A DNA stretch of 9,872 bases, taken from Gammaproteobacteria bacterium UBA7310. Lineage in GTDB: Bacteria; Pseudomonadota; Gammaproteobacteria; Pseudomonadales; Ketobacteraceae. Shown here piece after piece: positions 6,217-9,872 of the stretch. The position numbers and the translations under genes were made by a program. Where the stretch lies: assembly GCA_002471665.1 (NCBI GenBank), contig DKQK01000013.1, positions 1 to 9,872 on the forward strand, read 5' to 3'. Below the pieces are notes generated by a model. It was not told the DNA's origin, searched no databases, and saw only the letters and a program-made list of their open reading frames with translations. Position 1 is the stretch's first letter, and the number at the start of each line of letters is the position of its first letter.

Positions 6217-7401
6217 ATGTCAGATACCATTTTATTGGGCACCCGCAAAGGTACCGTCATTGTGGAGCGAAACTCATCCCGATGGCAGGCCCGGCCCATT
6301 GTGCACCAGGGAATCCCGGTCTGCTACGCCGCACGTGATCCCCGCGACGGCACCTTGTGGGCCTCACTCGATCACGGTCACTGGGGGCCCAAGTTATCCC
6401 GATCCCGCGATGGCGGCACCACCTGGGAGGACGTGTTGTCACTGAAGTACCCGGAGGGGGCACGCCACATCATTCAATATCTGCCGACGCCGGATTTCGA
6501 TCCGGAGGCCCCGGCGGGGGAGCCTCAATATAAGGATGCCACGGTTTATAAGATCTGGAGTATCGCGTTTGGCCCGGCAACACAACCCGGCCGGCTGTAC
6601 GCAGGGACCATTCCCGGAGGATTGTTTGTCAGCGATGACGGTGGCGATTCCTGGGAGCTTAACCGGCCTCTGTGGAACCATGAAAGTCGCGGTGGCGATC
6701 TGTTCAAGGGTGAAGCAACCAGTACCACCCATTGGGGTGGCACACCGGCAAGCATTGACTACGGCGTATTCGAGCCGGGCATTCATTCCATCGTGATTGA
6801 TCCACGCAATGCCGATCATCTGTATGTGGCCGTATCTTCCGCCGGCATACTGGAAACCAAAAACGGCGGTAAAACCTGGGTAGGCCGCAACAAGGGCATG
6901 CGGGTGGATTACCTGCCCGACCCGGAAGCAGAATGGGGGCACGATCCGCATTTTGTTACCGCCTGCCGCGATCAACCGGATCACGTTTGGCAACAAAATC
7001 ATTTCGGCGTTTACTATAGTGATAACGGTGCACAGTCCTGGAACAAGGTCAGCCTGCCGGATGCCGGTGTGCATTTTGGTTTTCCGATTGCAGTAGACGC
7101 GCAGGACGGACGCACCGCATGGGTGGTGCCTGCGCGGGCAGACTCAGAACGCATGGCACTTGATGGCGGCTTGTTCGTGGCGCGGACCAGCGATGGCGGG
7201 CAATCCTGGCAATCGTTTCGCAGCGGCCTGCCGCAGGAGAACGCCTACGACATAGTATTCCGGCACGGATTGGATGTGGCCGGGGATTGCGTGTGTTTTG
7301 GCAGCACCACCGGCAACGTCTATTTATCTGAAGATCGCGGCGAGCACTGGCACTGCCTGGGCAACCATTTTCCACCTGTGTATTCCGTACGATTTGGTTA
7401 A
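6217..7401 (+). CDS. BNR/Asp-box beta-propeller protein (sialidase-like fold, cytoplasmic)
   Basis: This 394-residue protein contains six Asp-box motifs (S/T-x-D/N-x-G-x-x-x-W) in register: SRDGGTTW (63-70), SDDGGDSW (139-146), TKNGGKTW (214-221), SDNGAQSW (268-275), TSDGGQSW (324-331) and SEDRGEHW (371-378). Each lies on the turn of a beta-propeller blade, as in sialidases, sortilin/VPS10 and photosystem assembly factor Ycf48. No signal peptide is present, and I do not see the arginine triad needed to call a sialidase, so automatic 'glycosyl hydrolase' names would be unsafe. Inserts rich in His and Trp (HGHWGPK, THWGGTP, HDPHF) could line a ligand or metal site (inference). ATG 6217 was chosen for the GGAGG 8-9 bases upstream; an in-frame GTG at 6094 overlaps the serine hydrolase gene and lacks a site. 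The next gene, a MoaD/ThiS-like protein, starts 5 bases later, strongly suggesting joint action. Confidence 0.88.
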   Translation: MSDTILLGTRKGTVIVERNSSRWQARPIVHQGIPVCYAARDPRDGTLWASLDHGHWGPKLSRSRDGGTTWEDVLSLKYPEGARHIIQYLPTPDFDPEAPAGEPQYKDATVYKIWSIAFGPATQPGRLYAGTIPGGLFVSDDGGDSWELNRPLWNHESRGGDLFKGEATSTTHWGGTPASIDYGVFEPGIHSIVIDPRNADHLYVAVSSAGILETKNGGKTWVGRNKGMRVDYLPDPEAEWGHDPHFVTACRDQPDHVWQQNHFGVYYSDNGAQSWNKVSLPDAGVHFGFPIAVDAQDGRTAWVVPARADSERMALDGGLFVARTSDGGQSWQSFRSGLPQENAYDIVFRHGLDVAGDCVCFGSTTGNVYLSEDRGEHWHCLGNHFPPVYSVRFG

Positions 7402-7406
7402 GAACA

Positions 7407-7685
7407 ATGCCCACCGTAGAAATGACATCCCATCTATACCGGTTCTTCCCCGCACTCGAACAGCGTGAGATTCGCGTGCGGGCCGGCTCCATCGCTGAAG
7501 TATTAAAAGCAGTGGACGCGATCGCCCCCGGGTTCTCCGATTACATTCTGGATGAGCATGGTGCTCTGCGCCGGCACGTCAACATCGCCATTAACAATAC
7601 GCTGGTTGTGGACAGAAGCACCCTCTCCGACCAGGCCACCGAGGATGCAACCGTTTATATTTTTCAGGCATTAAGTGGCGGCTGA
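7407..7685 (+). CDS. MoaD/ThiS-type ubiquitin-fold sulfur carrier ending in Gly-Gly
   Basis: The 92-residue protein has the beta-grasp pattern of MoaD/ThiS: a first strand with HLYRFFPAL (9-17), REIRVRAGSIAEVLKAVDAIAPGFSDYILDEHGALRRHVNIAINNTLV through the middle, then DATVYIFQALSGG at the C-terminus. The terminal Gly-Gly is the residue pair that, in this family, is adenylated by an E1-like enzyme (MoeB/ThiF) and carries sulfur as a thiocarboxylate, or is joined to proteins in some relatives. No E1, MoaE, ThiG or JAB protease lies nearby, so it is an orphan copy. The start is 5 bases after the propeller gene stop, with a poor ribosome binding site, suggesting translational coupling. Met6 is an alternative start. 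The pairing suggests that the propeller is its partner, substrate or sulfur acceptor, which is inference. Confidence 0.87.
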   Translation: MPTVEMTSHLYRFFPALEQREIRVRAGSIAEVLKAVDAIAPGFSDYILDEHGALRRHVNIAINNTLVVDRSTLSDQATEDATVYIFQALSGG

Positions 7686-7716
7686 ATTGATTGATGGTAT
7701 GAAGGCACCCTACCAC

Positions 7717-8009
7717 CTAAGCCCGCTGCCGATCGGTTGCCTCGAAATGGGCAATCTGATCGGCATACGCTTTTTTAAATGCAGGCCGGCACCGCTTTCG
7801 AAAAGTGACAGTGCTCCATCACGCAGGAACGGCACCTGCCCGAACGGTTGCTGAGCAAGATGATTGGTTTCACGATCATCAAAGGGGATTGTCTCTACCC
7901 GGTATGGAATTTCAGCTTCCTCACAGGCCCACCGCAGCCGTATATCGCGCACAAAGCCCCGTGGAAGCTCAGGCACCCAGTCTAACGTCCAGATGGTCAG
8001 TTCGCTCAT
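7717..8009 (-). pseudogene. Glutathione S-transferase gene broken by an internal deletion
   Basis: From the ATG complementary to 8007-8009, with GAGGA at 8018-8022 as ribosome binding site, the first 74 codons encode a normal GST thioredoxin-fold half: SELTIWTLDWVPELPRGF, RLRWACEEAEIPYRVE, then FGQVPFLRDG (cis-Pro60) and LFESGA (69-74). The next codons in this frame (GLHLKKRMPI...) do not look like a GST and run to a stop at 7710-7712. In the shifted frame the same bases read RPAFKKAYADQIAHFEATDRQRA followed by a TAG at 7717-7719, the typical end of a GST (RPAFxxA helix). So roughly 100-130 codons of the alpha-helical domain are missing and the two ends are joined out of frame near 7786-7793. 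The resulting 99-residue product should be inactive. It follows the VOC gene by 32 bases on the same strand. Confidence 0.8.
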
Positions 8010-8041
8010 ATCAAGAATCCTCTGTTGCGAATCCGCTATTG

Positions 8042-8845
8042 TTATTGGGTTTGAATTCTCGCGCCCACCAACGCGAACAACGCTCCCTGTGGGTCAATAC
8101 CTTTGACGATAAAGTCTCCTCCGGGGATCTCATCGGGGCCATGCAGGATTTGACCGCCATGCTCGGTGATGGCGTTGTAGGCCACGTCGATATAGGCGCA
8201 GCGAAAATAGTAGTGCCACATGGGTACCGGCATGGCCTCCGGTTTGGGCATCACCGCACCGATTACGCCGTTGTGGCGAATAAATTCATAACGGCCCGCT
8301 GGCCCCATTTCCATCTCACCATCCTTAGTCCAGCCAAATTCCCTGAAATAAAACGTTTTCGCCGCTTGTGGATCAGGGGTGATGAGTTCATTCCAGGCGC
8401 AATGACCCACCCGAGGCTTGTCTGCGGCAAATGCCAGACTGGTTTCATCACTGCGCCCCCGCATGACATAAAACGGCGTGCCCTGTGGATCGGTCACCAT
8501 CGCGATGCGGCCGACCTTGGGTATATCCGTGGCGGGCATCTGCAGCTGGCCTCCGGCTAAGACGATGTCGGTCACAGCCCGGTCCACATCATCAACGCCG
8601 ATGTAACCCAGCCAAACCGGCTTGGCACCACCCTGGATCATTGCATCCGTGAGTTGCATCAGGCCCGCCACCTCATGCTGCTCGCCGGTGTCAGCATCAC
8701 GGGCATGCAGAATGCGGTAATCCATGCCCGGTTGGCCACTGTCGCTGGCCACCCAGCCGAGAATGGCTTGATAGAACCGCTGTGCGGCATCGCTATCGCC
8801 GGTGAGTAATTCATACCAGATAAATTCGCCGTGTTGGTTTGGCAT
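8042..8845 (-). CDS. Two-domain VOC (glyoxalase-like) family protein
   Basis: This 267-residue protein consists of two tandem vicinal-oxygen-chelate modules. Module 1 (about 5-130) opens HGEFIWYELLTGDSDAAQRFYQ and ends IAMVTDPQGTPFYVMRG. Module 2 (about 146-263) opens GHCAWNELITPDPQAAKTFYF and ends IVKGIDPQGALFALVG. The repeated xDPQGxxFxL endings and the A-A-x-x-FY helices mark the beta-alpha-beta-beta-beta units. Proteins of this shape (the mycobacterial Cfp30B-like group) are mostly of unknown activity. Some VOC members bind metals and act on glyoxal-type or ring substrates, but complete metal ligands cannot be assigned here. The start MPNQHG at 8845 was chosen because a GGAG ends 6 bases upstream; an in-frame ATG 14 codons earlier lacks a site. 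It is read in the same direction as the LysR gene upstream and the broken GST gene downstream. Confidence 0.88.
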   Translation of the reverse strand: MPNQHGEFIWYELLTGDSDAAQRFYQAILGWVASDSGQPGMDYRILHARDADTGEQHEVAGLMQLTDAMIQGGAKPVWLGYIGVDDVDRAVTDIVLAGGQLQMPATDIPKVGRIAMVTDPQGTPFYVMRGRSDETSLAFAADKPRVGHCAWNELITPDPQAAKTFYFREFGWTKDGEMEMGPAGRYEFIRHNGVIGAVMPKPEAMPVPMWHYYFRCAYIDVAYNAITEHGGQILHGPDEIPGGDFIVKGIDPQGALFALVGARIQTQ

Positions 8846-8955
8846 CGGGGTCTCCATATTGACGCTGAGATTAACAGGTAGTTGCACCCCTTAGTCGGTA
8901 ACCGTGTCGCTATTTCGACAATGGCCCCACTTTTTTATGCGACGGTTTGCATTGG
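8846..8955. promoter_or_regulatory. Upstream region of the VOC gene with two adjacent inverted repeats
   Basis: Two small dyads abut in this gap: CGGTAACCG (8896-8904) and TGTCG-N6-CGACA (8905-8920). They lie 51-75 bases upstream of the VOC start, where a regulator could act; the neighbouring LysR protein is the obvious candidate (inference). A run of six T on the plus strand (8931-8936) is 10 bases from the second dyad and serves no plus-strand gene, so I do not call a terminator. No convincing -35/-10 pair was found. Confidence 0.35.
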
Positions 8956-9872
8956 TTAACGAGGCAAAGTGGTTGAACTACCAACCTGCCAGGGTGGCGC
9001 CGCCAGCGCCTGTGCCAGAAACTCGATAAAGGCCCGGGTCTTGGCGGGCATATACTCGCGCCGAGGAAATACCGCATAGATGTCCCGGCTTACGGAAGTC
9101 AGTTGGGGAAACAGATTGATCAAGCTGCCTTTTTCCAGTTCCCGGCCCAATAGAAAACTCGGTACTCTGGCGATGGCGCCGCCGCCGAGGACGATCTCTT
9201 TGATCGCCAGGCTGTTGTTGCTCACCACCGCCGCAGTGAGTTTCACAGATTGCGGCTGCCCCTCGTTATCCTCGAATGTCCACTCCAATGCCGATTCCTG
9301 AAACCGAAAACTGGCAATACGATGATGAACCAGGTCCTGGGGTGATTGCGGCACACCGTATTGTTTCAGATAGGCGGGGGCGGCCACCACCTGGTGACAA
9401 CAGGTGCCGAGACGGCGGGCAGCCAGGGAGGAATCCTCCAGCTCACCAATGCGAATGGAGACATCAAAGCCCGGGTCAATCACATCCACCTTGCGATCGT
9501 CAAAATTCAGCTCCACCTGCACCAATGGAAACTGCGCCATGAAAGCGGGTATCAAAGGCGCCACATGCAGGATGCCGAACGACATGGGCAAATTGACGAA
9601 CAGCCGCCCTCGGGGCTCCTGGTTCAGTGACCGCACTTCATCCACGGCGGCATCGATGCCACTCAGGCTGACGCTGCATTCCTGGTAGAAACGCTCCCCG
9701 GCTTCAGTGAGGCTGAGGCGCCGGGTGGTACGATTCAGCAGGCGCACACCCAACTGGCGTTCCAACTGGCTGAGTCGCTTACTGATCACAGAACGTGCGC
9801 TATTCAACTCCTCCGCAGCCCGGGTAAAGCTGCCCGCCTGCACCACCGCAACAAAATTTCGGATCTCTTCCA
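8956..9872 (-). CDS. LysR-family transcriptional regulator, start codon split by window edge
   Basis: The reading frame extends past the internal GTG at 9846 to the right edge: it gives EEIRNFVAVVQAGSFTRAAEELN, and the last two bases, TG on the minus strand (9871-9872), are almost surely the end of the start codon. The full protein would be about 305 residues. The helix-turn-helix AGSFTRAAEELNSARSVISK is followed by LERQLGVRLLNRTTRRLSLTEAG, standard for LysR. The effector domain contains FDVSIRIGELEDSSLAARRLG and ends LINLFPQ...EYMPAKTRAFIEFLAQAL, resembling the CrgA-like group and the other LysR protein in this window (241-1179). An oddity is the vicinal pair C-C in RLGTCCHQVV, which could react with thiols or electrophiles. 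It is read toward the VOC gene, 110 bases away, which may be its target together with genes beyond the window. The GC-rich codon use matches its neighbours. Confidence 0.92.
   Translation of the reverse strand, partial: EEIRNFVAVVQAGSFTRAAEELNSARSVISKRLSQLERQLGVRLLNRTTRRLSLTEAGERFYQECSVSLSGIDAAVDEVRSLNQEPRGRLFVNLPMSFGILHVAPLIPAFMAQFPLVQVELNFDDRKVDVIDPGFDVSIRIGELEDSSLAARRLGTCCHQVVAAPAYLKQYGVPQSPQDLVHHRIASFRFQESALEWTFEDNEGQPQSVKLTAAVVSNNSLAIKEIVLGGGAIARVPSFLLGRELEKGSLINLFPQLTSVSRDIYAVFPRREYMPAKTRAFIEFLAQALAAPPWQVGSSTTLPR

Noticed and set aside
6439..7074. 211-codon open frame on the minus strand opposite the propeller gene
   Set aside because: It lies entirely inside a well-supported gene, in a GC-rich region where antisense frames stay open by chance, and shows no recognisable domain.
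7695..7715. Hairpin TGGTA...TACCA between the MoaD/ThiS-like gene and the convergent GST remnant, as a bidirectional terminator
   Set aside because: There are only five base pairs, an 11-base loop and no T-run on either strand.
7805..8560. 251-codon open frame on the plus strand opposite the VOC and GST genes
   Set aside because: It runs antisense across two clearly recognisable minus-strand genes and has no recognisable motif.

Overview
The window looks like chromosomal DNA of a Gram-negative bacterium, most likely a gammaproteobacterium. The signs are LysR and SDR families typical of Proteobacteria, Sec-type signal peptides for periplasmic proteins, AGGAGG-type ribosome binding sites and sigma70-like promoter boxes. 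I cannot name genus or species from sequence alone. Base composition changes along the window. The left part (about 1-4430) is AT-richer, with some 60-base lines near 35% GC. The part from the ArsR gene onward is GC-richer, with some lines near 62%. This suggests a mosaic accessory neighbourhood.

Left block (1-2387): the start of a minus-strand short-chain dehydrogenase/reductase runs off the left edge. It is divergent from a LysR-type regulator (241-1179). The gap between them holds a strong palindrome that contains a TATAAT box and ends on the LysR start codon. The LysR stop overlaps the start of a YcaQ/AlkX-type DNA glycosylase (1176-2387) in a GTGA junction.

Middle block (2484-4429): a small P-loop kinase-like ATPase is followed by two tandem genes for exported proteins of unknown function. 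One is a four-cysteine secreted domain protein. The other is a signal-anchored coiled-coil protein with a C-terminal two-cysteine domain.

Right plus-strand block (4462-7685): an ArsR-family repressor gene has an almost consensus promoter overlapped by a 24-bp imperfect palindrome. Related half-sites recur before the next gene, a membrane-anchored class C beta-lactamase-like serine hydrolase, so the repressor probably controls both. After a 104-base leader come a six-Asp-box (BNR) beta-propeller protein and, 5 bases later, an orphan MoaD/ThiS-type ubiquitin-fold protein ending in Gly-Gly. This propeller/sulfur-carrier pair is the least explained unit here.

Right minus-strand block (7717-9872): reading leftward, a LysR regulator whose start codon is cut by the window edge after two of its three bases, a two-domain VOC/glyoxalase-like protein, and a glutathione S-transferase gene broken by an internal deletion. 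The deletion leaves the N-terminal thioredoxin-fold half and the last ~24 codons joined out of frame.

No tRNA, rRNA, CRISPR array, insertion sequence or phage gene was seen. No stretch longer than 300 bases lacks a gene.
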